From Lachnospiraceae bacterium (GTDB lineage Bacteria; Bacillota; Clostridia; Lachnospirales; Lachnospiraceae): a DNA stretch of 64,000 nt. The stretch covers positions 40,905-104,904 of the forward strand of contig SVEI01000002.1 in NCBI GenBank assembly GCA_015057445.1. The letters are read 5' to 3'. The translations under genes and the position numbers were made by a program. Positions 17,445 to 25,647 of the stretch are shown one piece after another; within the stretch, counting starts at the first letter, position 1, and the number at the start of each line of letters is the position of its first letter. The notes beneath the pieces are model-generated. The model had not been told where the DNA came from. It did no database searches and worked only from the letters and a program-made list of their open reading frames with translations.

Positions 17445-19763
17445 ATGTTAAAACCAGGAATGATACTTTGCGATAGATATGAGATACTGGAAGTAGTTGG
17501 CGCTGGTGGTATGTCTATTGTGTATAAGGCAAGATGTCATAGACTTAATAGAAATGTTGCAATTAAGGTACTTAAGCCTGAATTCAGCAGAGACCAGAAT
17601 TTTGTTACCAAGTTCAGAGTAGAAGCACAAGCTTCTGCAGGACTTGCACATCCTAATATTGTAAATGTATATGATGTATACGATGATGAGGGCGTATATT
17701 TTATTGTTATGGAGTTGGTTGAGGGTATTACCTTAAAGGATTACATTGCAGAGAATGGACGTCTTACTATGGATAGAGCCATAGATTTTGCTATCCAGAT
17801 AGCATCTGGTCTTGAGGCAGCTCATGAGAGCCATGTAATTCACAGAGATATTAAACCACAGAATATTATTGTTTCGAAGAATGGTAATCTTAAGGTTACT
17901 GACTTTGGTATTGCAAAAGCAGCATCATCTAACACACTCACTTCTGGAGCCATGGGATCAGTACATTATATTTCCCCAGAACAGGCTCGTGGTGGGTATA
18001 GTGATGAGAGAAGTGATATCTATTCTCTTGGTATAACTATGTATGAAATGGTTACAGGCAGAGTGCCTTTCGAGGGTGATAATAATGTGTCTGTTGCACT
18101 TATGCATATTCAGAGTGATATGATACCACCAAGACAGTATTATCCTGATATATATTCAAGTTTTGAGAAGGTTATTCTTAAGGCAACTCAGAAGAAACCA
18201 GAGAGAAGATACCTTACTGCAAGTGCCCTTATTGCAGATTTAAAGAGAGTACAGAATAATCCGAATATAGATATAGTGGTAGCACCAACCTCTATTACAA
18301 ACAGCCCTACACAAGAGTGGAGTAAAGAAGATGTTCAAGCTATAAGGGCTGGTGTTAATGGTTCGACACAGGGGGCTATGAATGGTGTAGTGAATGGTGC
18401 TATGGCAGGTGCTGCCTATGGTGCAATGAATGGTTATGCTAATCAGTATGGTAATGGTCAGTTAGACACATTCAACCAACCATTCCAAAATGAAATGGGA
18501 GAGATGCAACCAATTGGTGGGATTACTCCTATTACTGCGGATCATGGAAGAATTAATCAGATTATGAATGATAATTCTATGGAAGAGGCTTATGAGCTTA
18601 CGGAGGAAGAAAAAGCTCCTATAATCCAAAATATCAAGAAAATTCAGGATTATGAGGATGAAATAGAAGATGATGATGACGATGATGATGGATTGCAGAA
18701 GGCGGTTGTAATAGGTGGTGTCCTTGCAGCTGTTGTTGTAGCTATTATTGTTATGATATTTGTTGGTAATTTCTTAGGATGGTTTAATTTTGGTGATAAG
18801 GGTAAGAAAACTACAGAAGATCCAAAAGCTTCTACTGAGGAGAAAGTAGAAGATATTGTAATGATTGATGTTACTGGTGTTACTCAGGAGGCAGCTATAA
18901 AGATGCTTAAGAATGAGGGCTTCAAGGAAGAGAATATCCTAATTGAGATGGTAACTGATGATGAGGCCCAGGAAGGATATGTAGTAGAGCAAAGCTTTAA
19001 AGAAGGAACTCCAGTACCTTCTAACGCAAAGATTACCCTTAGAGTAAGCGCAGGTGCTGAGGAAGCTATAGTTCCTGATGTAACAGGATATACAGATGCA
19101 CAGGCTTGTACAGTTATTACAGAGGCAGGATTTGAGTATGCGCATGCTTATGAGTATAGTGATGAAGTAGAGAAGGATTATGTTATCTCTACAACTCCAG
19201 CTGCTAATTCAACTGCTCCTAAGGGATCAAAGGTTGTTATAACAGTAAGTAATGGTTCAGAAAAGAAAGAAACAGTAGTTCCTAATATTTACGGACTTTC
19301 TAAAGAAGATGCGATGACATCTATAGAGGCAGCAAAGCTTAAAGTGGGAAATGTAACTGAGGAACATCATGAGACAATTCCTGCAGGTCAGGTAATAAGC
19401 CAAAGTCCAGCAGCAAACAGCCCTATCGAGGAGGGTCAGTCAGTTGATTTTGTTGTAAGTAAGGGTCCAGAGGAGAAAAAGGTGACTTATACTGCAAATA
19501 TTGCAGGTACAATAACTTGTAATGATCCTGCATTAGATGGAACAGCAGTAACAGTTCAGGTTCTCTTTAATGGATCACCGGTTTTCTCTCAGGATGTAAC
19601 AGTTACCTCAGGTAACACATATAATATTAGCGCTACAGTTCCTGGTCTTGAAGCAGAGGGTGGTTCAGCAGATTTTGCAATGGTTGATGGTACAGGTGCT
19701 AGTGTGACAGGCTCTTTCACCAAGGGTGCGATAAATATTTCATACACAAAGGTTGAAGAGTAG
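17445..19763 (+). CDS. prkC: PASTA-domain Ser/Thr protein kinase (PrkC/Stk)
   Basis: Membrane kinase that senses muropeptides or lipid II with its outer PASTA domains and controls wall synthesis, division and dormancy. The ATG at 17445 follows AAAGGG; the TTG at 17412 in the track is less likely. Kinase domain about 1-265: GAGGMSIVYKA, HRDIKPQN (about 132), DFGIA (about 153), SPEQARG. A flexible Asn/Gly/Ala-rich stretch (about 305-345) and a poly-Asp run come before the membrane helix (about 420-447). Three PASTA repeats follow (from about 472), then a C-terminal beta-rich domain of about 85 residues. The 772-residue length is at the long end of the family. Confidence 0.96.
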   Translation: MLKPGMILCDRYEILEVVGAGGMSIVYKARCHRLNRNVAIKVLKPEFSRDQNFVTKFRVEAQASAGLAHPNIVNVYDVYDDEGVYFIVMELVEGITLKDYIAENGRLTMDRAIDFAIQIASGLEAAHESHVIHRDIKPQNIIVSKNGNLKVTDFGIAKAASSNTLTSGAMGSVHYISPEQARGGYSDERSDIYSLGITMYEMVTGRVPFEGDNNVSVALMHIQSDMIPPRQYYPDIYSSFEKVILKATQKKPERRYLTASALIADLKRVQNNPNIDIVVAPTSITNSPTQEWSKEDVQAIRAGVNGSTQGAMNGVVNGAMAGAAYGAMNGYANQYGNGQLDTFNQPFQNEMGEMQPIGGITPITADHGRINQIMNDNSMEEAYELTEEEKAPIIQNIKKIQDYEDEIEDDDDDDDGLQKAVVIGGVLAAVVVAIIVMIFVGNFLGWFNFGDKGKKTTEDPKASTEEKVEDIVMIDVTGVTQEAAIKMLKNEGFKEENILIEMVTDDEAQEGYVVEQSFKEGTPVPSNAKITLRVSAGAEEAIVPDVTGYTDAQACTVITEAGFEYAHAYEYSDEVEKDYVISTTPAANSTAPKGSKVVITVSNGSEKKETVVPNIYGLSKEDAMTSIEAAKLKVGNVTEEHHETIPAGQVISQSPAANSPIEEGQSVDFVVSKGPEEKKVTYTANIAGTITCNDPALDGTAVTVQVLFNGSPVFSQDVTVTSGNTYNISATVPGLEAEGGSADFAMVDGTGASVTGSFTKGAINISYTKVEE

Positions 19764-19766
19764 TTT

Positions 19767-20666
19767 ATGCAGGGGAAGATAATAAAAGGGGTAGGTGGAT
19801 TTTACTATATCCACCTACCTGATAATAGAATATTTGAATGCAAGGCTAAGGGAGTATTTCGTAATCAAAATATTAAACCTACGGTAGGTGATAATGTTTT
19901 GATGGATATCATCGATGAACAGGCGCTTACAGGTAATATAAGTGATATATTGCCTAGAGAGAATTCTCTTATTAGACCTATGGTCAGTAATGTTGACCAG
20001 GCCGTAATAATATTTGCACTGTCAGACCCGAAGCCTAATTTTAATTTATTGGACAGATTTCTCATTATGATGGATAGACAGGATGTCAAGACAATAATAT
20101 GTTTCAATAAGGCTGATTTGGTATCTGATGAGGAAGCAGATAAACTTAAGAGTATTTATGAGGCTTGTGGTTATGATGTTATCATAACCTCAACTTATTA
20201 TAGGGATGAGATTTCAGTACAAGAAGATGGAGTGGAAAAACTTAAAGGTTTAATAAAAGGAAAAACTACTGTTTTTGCAGGTCCATCTGGAGTTGGAAAG
20301 TCGTCACTTCTTAATGTGATTAATCCAAATGCTAAGGCACAGACAGGAAGTATTAGCGAAAAGATAAAACGAGGAAAACACACCACCAGACATTCAGAAC
20401 TTATATGGGTGGGTGATGATACCTATATCATGGATACTCCTGGATTTTCCTCTCTTTTTGTAGAAGATATGGAGTGCGAAGATTTAAAGGAATTCTATGG
20501 TGAATTCTTAAAGTACCAGAGTGATTGTAAGTTTATAGGATGCGTTCATATTAAGGAGCCTGTGTGTGGTGTGAAAAAAGCCCTATCAGAAGGAAAGATA
20601 AGTCAGCTTAGATATGACAACTATAGGCAACTATACGAGGAACTTAAAACTAAGAAAAAATGGTAA
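19767..20666 (+). CDS. rsgA: Ribosome small-subunit GTPase RsgA
   Basis: Circularly permuted GTPase that checks late 30S maturation. The 299-residue protein shows the permuted motif order G4 (CFNKADLV), then G1 (GPSGVGKSSLLN), G2 (KHTTRHSEL) and G3 (DTPGFSSL). A C-terminal zinc site follows (CKFIGCVHIKEPVC). An N-terminal OB domain is present. The ATG lies 4 bases after prkC, with AAGG in the last codons of prkC. Confidence 0.97.
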   Translation: MQGKIIKGVGGFYYIHLPDNRIFECKAKGVFRNQNIKPTVGDNVLMDIIDEQALTGNISDILPRENSLIRPMVSNVDQAVIIFALSDPKPNFNLLDRFLIMMDRQDVKTIICFNKADLVSDEEADKLKSIYEACGYDVIITSTYYRDEISVQEDGVEKLKGLIKGKTTVFAGPSGVGKSSLLNVINPNAKAQTGSISEKIKRGKHTTRHSELIWVGDDTYIMDTPGFSSLFVEDMECEDLKEFYGEFLKYQSDCKFIGCVHIKEPVCGVKKALSEGKISQLRYDNYRQLYEELKTKKKW

Positions 20667-20719
20667 TATTATGATCAAAATTGTGTGATAATAGTTACAC
20701 GTATGTGGAGGAGAAAAAT

Positions 20720-21376
20720 ATGAATAAGATACTTTCACCATCACTTTTGTCAGTGGATTTTAATAATATTGAAAGAGACTCTAAAATTATAGATGAGGCA
20801 GGTGCTCAGTGGTTTCACTTAGATGTTATGGATGGTACATTTGTTCCAAATATATCATTTGGTCCGCCAGTCATAGAGTGTATACGTAAGATAACAGACA
20901 GATTTTTTGATGTTCACCTTATGATAGTTGAACCCGTTAGATATGTAGATGTATTTAAGCGTGCTGGTGCTGATATGATTACGGTACATTATGAGGCTTG
21001 CGAGGATCTTATGGCTACCATTAAAGCTATAAAGGATGCGGGGGTAAAGTGTGGTGTATCCATTAAACCTGATACTGATGTAAGTGTATTAGAGGAATAT
21101 ATTCCGTATGTGGATATGGTTCTCATTATGAGTGTGGAACCAGGATTTGGCGGACAAAAGTTTATGCCTAAGGCTCTTGATAAGATTGCTGAAACTAAGG
21201 CAATGGCAGATAAGCTAGGTTGTGATATTGATATAGAGGTTGATGGTGGAATAACTCTTGATAATGTTAAATCAGTTGTTGACGCAGGAGCTAATATTAT
21301 AGTAGCTGGTTCAGCAGTATTTAAGGGTGATAAGGCCGATAATGTTAAGAAATTTTTAGAGGTTATGAACTCTTAA
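20720..21376 (+). CDS. rpe: Ribulose-phosphate 3-epimerase
   Basis: Interconverts ribulose-5-phosphate and xylulose-5-phosphate in the pentose phosphate pathway. The ATG at 20720 with GGAGGAG at 20706-20712 gives MNKILSPSLLSVDFNN and 218 residues; the track start adds 13 unrelated residues. TIM-barrel motifs: HLDVMDGTFVPNISFGP, FDVHLMIVEP, MSVEPGFGGQKFMP and EVDGGI, which include the metal ligands His, Asp, His and Asp. Confidence 0.97.
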   Translation: MNKILSPSLLSVDFNNIERDSKIIDEAGAQWFHLDVMDGTFVPNISFGPPVIECIRKITDRFFDVHLMIVEPVRYVDVFKRAGADMITVHYEACEDLMATIKAIKDAGVKCGVSIKPDTDVSVLEEYIPYVDMVLIMSVEPGFGGQKFMPKALDKIAETKAMADKLGCDIDIEVDGGITLDNVKSVVDAGANIIVAGSAVFKGDKADNVKKFLEVMNS

Positions 21377-21418
21377 ACTAACTATGTAGATACAATTTAC
21401 TGGCGTAGAGATATTATT

Positions 21419-22069
21419 ATGAGTAAAAAAAATGTTATTATGGTTGTAGGTGGGGAAACCTGTGACGAAACAATTATAAATACTATAAATAGCAACCCTG
21501 ACTGTTATATTATGGGAGTTGATAGGGGAGCGGAAGTTATAGACAGGCTTGGTATAGAAGCTGATATGGTAATCGGAGATTTTGATTCTGCAGATTCTTT
21601 TATACGTGACAAATATCAGGGGAAGTCTAATGCAATATTTCTCAACCCCGTTAAGGATGCAACAGATACCCATATGGCAGTGTTAGAGGCTATAAAACTC
21701 AAACCTAATTGCATAACCATTCTTGGAGCTACTGGTGGGAGACTTGATCATATGATGGGTAATTTTGCTCTGTTAAAGTTATGTGTTGATCAAGGTGTTA
21801 GTGCAACCATAATAGATGAACATAATAAAATTACAATGATAGATAAGCAAATGAAAATTAGTAAGCAAGAACAGTACGGGAAATATGTATCTTTGATACC
21901 TTTTTCCGATGTGGTAACAGGAGTTTCTCTTACCGGATTTGCTTACGGACTTTCAAATGCTACTATGATAAAGGCTGATACCATAGGTATTAGCAATGAA
22001 ATAAGAGAGGAGGAAGGCTTCATTTCCATTAAGACAGGGTATCTTATGGTGATGGAGACCAAAGACTAA
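21419..22069 (+). CDS. thiN: Thiamine diphosphokinase
   Basis: Transfers pyrophosphate from ATP to thiamine to make thiamine diphosphate. The 216-residue protein has VDRGAEVIDRLGIEADMVIGDFDS, which includes the GDFDS metal/ATP motif, and GATGGRLDHMMGNFALL. The C-terminal thiamine-binding beta domain follows. The SD is weak. Its TAA shares one base with the ATG of the following symporter gene, so the two are translationally coupled. Confidence 0.93.
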   Translation: MSKKNVIMVVGGETCDETIINTINSNPDCYIMGVDRGAEVIDRLGIEADMVIGDFDSADSFIRDKYQGKSNAIFLNPVKDATDTHMAVLEAIKLKPNCITILGATGGRLDHMMGNFALLKLCVDQGVSATIIDEHNKITMIDKQMKISKQEQYGKYVSLIPFSDVVTGVSLTGFAYGLSNATMIKADTIGISNEIREEEGFISIKTGYLMVMETKD

Positions 22070-23613
22070 TGACAACTTGGTTAATTGTTGCTCTTGGTAT
22101 CTATATGGCTATTATGCTTTTTATAGGTATAACAAGTGCTAAAAAGAACAAAAATGCAGACGATTACTTCCTTGGAGGACGTAATCTTAATGGATGGGTG
22201 GCAGCCCTTTCTGCACAGGCATCTGATATGAGTGGATGGCTTCTTATGGGACTTCCAGGCTGTATCTATGCATTTGGTACAAATCAGGCTTGGATTGCTA
22301 TCGGACTTTTTATAGGTACAGTTCTTAACTGGATATTTGTATCAGGAAGACTGAGAAGATACACTATTAGATCCGGCAATGCTATGACTATTCCGGAGTA
22401 TTTAAGCAACAGATTTAAAGATGAGAAGAAAATTCTTATGGCTATATCAGCTATAGTAATGGTTGTATTTTTCTTAGTTTATACAGCATCTTCTTTTGCA
22501 GCAGGTGGTAAGCTTTTTGTATCTATTACTGGTATGGATTACCATGTAGCCCTTATGGTTGGTGCAGGTGTAATTCTTCTGTACACACTTTTTGGAGGAT
22601 TCCTTGCAGTGTGTGAGACAGACTTTATTCAGGGTCTTATGATGCTTGTTGCAATTCTTGCTGTGCCTATAATTGCAGTAGTGCTTATGGGAACAGGCAA
22701 CATCGTACCAAATCTTAGAGAAAGTGGACTTGATGTTAGTGTAAGTGAGTTCCTTAATTTATTTAATGAGGGTGGAGAGCCTATCTCTGCTGTAAGTGTA
22801 CTTTCGCAGCTTGCTTGGGGACTTGGATATTGTGGTATGCCACATATTCTTGTGAGATTCATGGCTATTAAGGATGAGAAGGAGCTAGGTAAGTCAAAGA
22901 AGGTTGCTATCGTTTGGGTACTTCTTTCTCTTGCTGTTGCATGTGTTATAGGTGTTGTTGGTAGAGCGTATCTCTTCCCACAGATTCTTGGAACTGATAA
23001 TGCAGAGTATGAGAATGTATTTATAGAGATGATTAAGAAGATGTTTATGGATGATATCAGAATACCATTTATCGGTGGTATCTTCCTCTGTGGTATTCTT
23101 GCTGCTATTATGTCTACAGCAGACTCACAGCTTTTAGTTTCATCATCATCTGTAGCTAAGGATTTGTTTAACGGTGTATTCTTTAAGAAGATGGACGAGA
23201 AGAAGGTTATGGTTATCAGTAGATTAACAGTTGTGGTAGTAGCTGTGATTGCTTTTGCTATAGCATGGAATCCTAATTCGAGTATTATGGGGCTTGTGTC
23301 AAATGCATGGGCAGGTCTTGGTGCAGCATTTGGACCAACTATACTCTTGTCGTTATATTGGAAGAGAACAAACCTATATGGCACTATGGCTGGTATGCTT
23401 AGTGGAGGCCTTACAGTAATTATTTGGGATTATATTAAGTTAATTGATGTTGATGGTGTTAAGCAAACTTTGGGAGCATATACAGGCGTATATTCACTTC
23501 TTGTAGGTTTCTTTGTAAGTTTAGCATTTATCATTATTGTAAGTCTTATTACTCCAAAGGTTAGTGATGAGATTATTCAAGAGTTTGAAGATGTAAAGAA
23601 TGGTAACATTTAA
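22069..23613 (+). CDS. putP: Sodium/proline symporter, SSS family
   Basis: A 514-residue, roughly 13-helix Na+/solute symporter. The N-terminus has YFLGGRNLNGWVAALSAQAS, and SDMSGWLLMGLPG is the PutP-type signature that sits on the first helices. AIMSTADSQLLVSSSS (about 345-360) is the conserved Na+-site region. The match to PutP rather than to other SSS members is by N-terminal motif only, so proline is likely but not proven. The start overlaps the thiN stop by one base. This gene ends the long operon. Codons are strongly biased, as in well expressed genes. Confidence 0.87.
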   Translation: MTTWLIVALGIYMAIMLFIGITSAKKNKNADDYFLGGRNLNGWVAALSAQASDMSGWLLMGLPGCIYAFGTNQAWIAIGLFIGTVLNWIFVSGRLRRYTIRSGNAMTIPEYLSNRFKDEKKILMAISAIVMVVFFLVYTASSFAAGGKLFVSITGMDYHVALMVGAGVILLYTLFGGFLAVCETDFIQGLMMLVAILAVPIIAVVLMGTGNIVPNLRESGLDVSVSEFLNLFNEGGEPISAVSVLSQLAWGLGYCGMPHILVRFMAIKDEKELGKSKKVAIVWVLLSLAVACVIGVVGRAYLFPQILGTDNAEYENVFIEMIKKMFMDDIRIPFIGGIFLCGILAAIMSTADSQLLVSSSSVAKDLFNGVFFKKMDEKKVMVISRLTVVVVAVIAFAIAWNPNSSIMGLVSNAWAGLGAAFGPTILLSLYWKRTNLYGTMAGMLSGGLTVIIWDYIKLIDVDGVKQTLGAYTGVYSLLVGFFVSLAFIIIVSLITPKVSDEIIQEFEDVKNGNI

Positions 23614-23625
23614 TACATAAAAATA

Positions 23626-23668
23626 AACATTGAAAAACCCGGTTAGGTAAACCGGGTTTTTCAATGTT
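23626..23668 (+). terminator. Strong terminator after putP
   Basis: A perfect 19-bp stem, AACATTGAAAAACCCGGTT (23626-23644) with AACCGGGTTTTTCAATGTT (23650-23668), has a 5-base loop. The GC core is flanked by A- and T-runs, so it works in both directions. It closes the transcript that begins at yicC. Confidence 0.9.
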
Positions 23669-23779
23669 ATAATTTAAAGAGAGGATTTATGAAAAAAACT
23701 ATACTTTGATTATATACATCAATTATGAACAAAGTTTAAACAAGATTAAAAGTTTCGGTAAATTATCTGGAGAAAAATT

Positions 23780-24238
23780 ATGAATTTCAATATAAAACTA
23801 GTGGTTGTAGGTAAAGTTAAAGAAGATTTTTACAGAAAAAAGCTTGAAGAGTATTACAAATCAATAAGTAAAAAGAACAATTTTCAGGTAGTGGAATTAT
23901 CTGATGAAAGTATTCCGTCTAATCCCAGCCAGGCAGTTATAGACAAGATAAAGATAAAAGAAGGAGATAAAATTTTACAACAAATAAAAGGGAATGATTA
24001 TGTTATTGCCCTTTGTATTGATGGCAAAAGTACGGATTTATCCCTTATGAAAAAACAAATTGAAAAGGCAAGAAGTGCTCAGTGTGAAAATGTAGTATTC
24101 ATAATTGGCGGATCCTTAGGATTAGATGAAAAAGTGGTTAATAGGGCGAATTATAAGATGAGTTTTTCTAATATGACATTTCCGCATCAGCTTATGCGAG
24201 TAATGCTTAGTGAACAAATAGAGAAGGCAGTTTCTTAA
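23780..24238 (+). CDS. rlmH: RlmH, 23S rRNA pseudouridine-1915 N3-methyltransferase, lacking the C-terminal tail
   Basis: SPOUT methyltransferase acting on the 70S ribosome. The 152-residue protein aligns with RlmH from the N-terminus (IKLVVVGKVKEDFYRKKLEEY) through the SAM-binding knot FIIGGSLGLDE and the motif MTFPHQLMRVMLSEQI. The family then continues with a tail of the type YRAFKIxxxxxYHK. Here the protein ends EKAVS, so about 14 conserved residues are missing. The other forward frames do not encode a tail, so this is not a simple frameshift. The last codons form the left arm of a terminator. In E. coli RlmH the tail of one subunit completes the active site of the other; compare the facing gene, which keeps the tail. 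Confidence 0.85.
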   Translation: MNFNIKLVVVGKVKEDFYRKKLEEYYKSISKKNNFQVVELSDESIPSNPSQAVIDKIKIKEGDKILQQIKGNDYVIALCIDGKSTDLSLMKKQIEKARSAQCENVVFIIGGSLGLDEKVVNRANYKMSFSNMTFPHQLMRVMLSEQIEKAVS

Positions 24239-24258
24239 AAACTGCCTTCTCTATTTGT
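24214..24258. terminator. Bidirectional terminator shared by two convergent RlmH-type genes
   Basis: A 20-bp perfect inverted repeat, 24214-24233 with 24239-24258 (core AGAGAAGGCAGTTT / AAACTGCCTTCTCT), has loop CTTAA. The left arm encodes the last residues and the stop-proximal codons of rlmH; the right arm contains the stop codon of the minus-strand gene (24251-24253). Confidence 0.8.
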
Positions 24259-24676
24259 GATAAGTAATATTGTTGAGTATAGTGTATGCTCGGTATATTT
24301 GTTCTGTAAGAACCGTTATTGTAATATCTGCACTCATTGAAAAAGATGACAAATTAAATTGGTCTATGTTTGCATAGTTAATGCTTTGGTGTAAAGCAGA
24401 GGTTGATTCGGGATTGGTAATAACAAATTCAATACAAGATATACCTTTTAGATTGTGATTTTTTATTATTTCAGCCAGCTCGGTTGATGTAGGAGAGTTG
24501 ATGCCAGGTAGAATGATATATACTTTTGAGTTAGTCTTGAAAGATATTTTTCCTAAAACCTTGTAAGTACGTATAATCACCTTGCAAAAAGGAGAAGTTC
24601 TTTTAATGTATTCATCTATGGCTGACTGTAAATTTTTATCAATTTTTTTTGATTCTACGTGAATAATAATTTCCAT
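24251..24676 (-). CDS. RlmH-like protein without the SAM-binding knot
   Basis: A 141-residue protein that I align with RlmH by eye. The N-terminus MEIIIHVESKKIDKNLQSA and DEYIKRTSPFCKVII match the RlmH start. After a shortened middle, the C-terminus LTEQIYRAYTILNNITYHK is a canonical RlmH tail. The SAM-binding GGSxG is replaced by TNPES and the FPHQ motif by SADI, so it cannot be a normal methyltransferase alone. ATG with AAGGTGA at 24680-24686. It faces the tail-less rlmH, and the two share a terminator. It may be a catalytically dead partner that supplies the tail; a decaying pseudogene is the alternative, but the intact frame, SD and promoter argue for use. Confidence 0.7.
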   Translation of the reverse strand: MEIIIHVESKKIDKNLQSAIDEYIKRTSPFCKVIIRTYKVLGKISFKTNSKVYIILPGINSPTSTELAEIIKNHNLKGISCIEFVITNPESTSALHQSINYANIDQFNLSSFSMSADITITVLTEQIYRAYTILNNITYHK

Positions 24677-24693
24677 AAGTTCACCTTGCGTTT

Positions 24694-24722
24694 TGTTTAA
24701 TGTATTGATTTTTTATTGTCAA
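24694..24722 (-). promoter_or_regulatory. Promoter of the minus-strand RlmH-like gene
   Basis: Read on the minus strand: a perfect TTGACA (24722-24717), 17 bases, then TAAACA (24699-24694), located 18 bases before the ATG. It overlaps the candidate promoter for the divergent HAD gene. Confidence 0.5.
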
Positions 24723-24745
24723 AAATCTTTAAATAATTCTAACAT
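24716..24745 (+). promoter_or_regulatory. Candidate promoter of the HAD phosphatase gene
   Basis: TTGTCA (24716-24721), 18 bases, TAACAT (24740-24745). The -35 box overlaps that of the divergent gene, so one regulator or polymerase could affect both. The -10 box is only moderately good. The leader would be about 68 bases. Confidence 0.35.
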
Positions 24746-24818
24746 ATATCTTCTAAAACATCAAAAAAAATGTTATTATAAAAATGATAGACTAAATTAC
24801 AGAACAAGAGGTTTTAGC

Positions 24819-25631
24819 ATGAAAAAGAATAAAAAGTTATTAGTACTTGATATAGACGGAACATTGGTAAATTCTAAGAAAGAGATTACTCCTGCAACAT
24901 TAGAACATTTACATAAAATTCAGCAGGATGGACATGTAGTGGCATTGGCTTCAGGAAGACCATATCCTGGGATGAAAGCATATTCAAATCAATTAAAGCT
25001 TCATGAATATGGTGGCTATGTGTTGTCTTTTAATGGTGGTAAGGTTATAGATTGTAAAACTGGAGAGACTGTATTCAAGAAGGCAATTCCAAATTCATAT
25101 CTCAAAACCATATATGATTATGCTATAAAGAATGGTCTTGGTATGGTCACTTATAAAGATGACGTGGTTCTTACAGGTACTGAAATAGATGAGTATATGG
25201 AGTATGAGGCAAGACTTAATTCTATGGTGATCCACAAGGTGGATGATTTTTTGAAAAAAGTTGATTTTGATATGACCAAGTGTTTGCTTACAGCTATTCC
25301 TGAAAAGGCGGAGATATTTGAGAAAGAGTTAGCCAAGCTTCTGGCACCTGATTTAAATGTATTTAGATCAGAACCGTATTTTATTGAAATAACTGTAAAG
25401 GGTGTAGATAAGGCAGAGTCTGTTGACAAGTTGGTTAATGCTTTGGGGATGAGACAAGAAGATACCATTTGTTGCGGAGACGGATTTAATGATCTGACTA
25501 TGGTGCAGTATGGTGGTATAGGTGTAGCAATGGATAATGCTCAGCAGATAGTAAAGGATAATGCAGATTATATTACAGCATCTTGTGATGATGATGGAAT
25601 AGTTCAGGTAATAAAGGAATTCATATTATAG
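24819..25631 (+). CDS. Cof-type HAD-IIB family hydrolase
   Basis: A phosphatase of the haloacid dehalogenase superfamily, probably acting on sugar phosphates or nucleotides. The ATG at 24819 with AAGAGG gives MKKNKKLLVLDIDGTLVNSKKEI and 270 residues; the track start adds 42 residues from an AT-rich non-coding stretch. Motif I is DIDGTL (nucleophile Asp), motif II ALASGRPYPGM, and motifs III/IV are the Lys region GVDKAESVDKL and CCGDGFNDLTMVQYGGIGVAM. The substrate cannot be read from sequence. It is followed after 16 bases by the PEP-synthase-like gene. Confidence 0.92.
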   Translation: MKKNKKLLVLDIDGTLVNSKKEITPATLEHLHKIQQDGHVVALASGRPYPGMKAYSNQLKLHEYGGYVLSFNGGKVIDCKTGETVFKKAIPNSYLKTIYDYAIKNGLGMVTYKDDVVLTGTEIDEYMEYEARLNSMVIHKVDDFLKKVDFDMTKCLLTAIPEKAEIFEKELAKLLAPDLNVFRSEPYFIEITVKGVDKAESVDKLVNALGMRQEDTICCGDGFNDLTMVQYGGIGVAMDNAQQIVKDNADYITASCDDDGIVQVIKEFIL

Positions 25632-25647
25632 TAACGAGGTTTTAAGT

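Noticed and set aside
18660-18700. Poly-Asp GAT/GAC run in prkC as a slippage pseudogene
   Set aside because: The frame continues through a good membrane helix and three PASTA repeats, so the gene is intact.
22629-23384. 251-residue minus-strand ORF
   Set aside because: It lies wholly inside putP, lacks a ribosome site, and its composition is that of a reverse-frame shadow of a membrane protein gene with biased codons.
24200-24300. Frameshift as the reason for the missing rlmH tail
   Set aside because: Reading the other two plus-strand frames past EQI gives either an immediate stop or TNREGSFLKTAF, not YRAF...YHK, so a one- or two-base error does not restore the tail.
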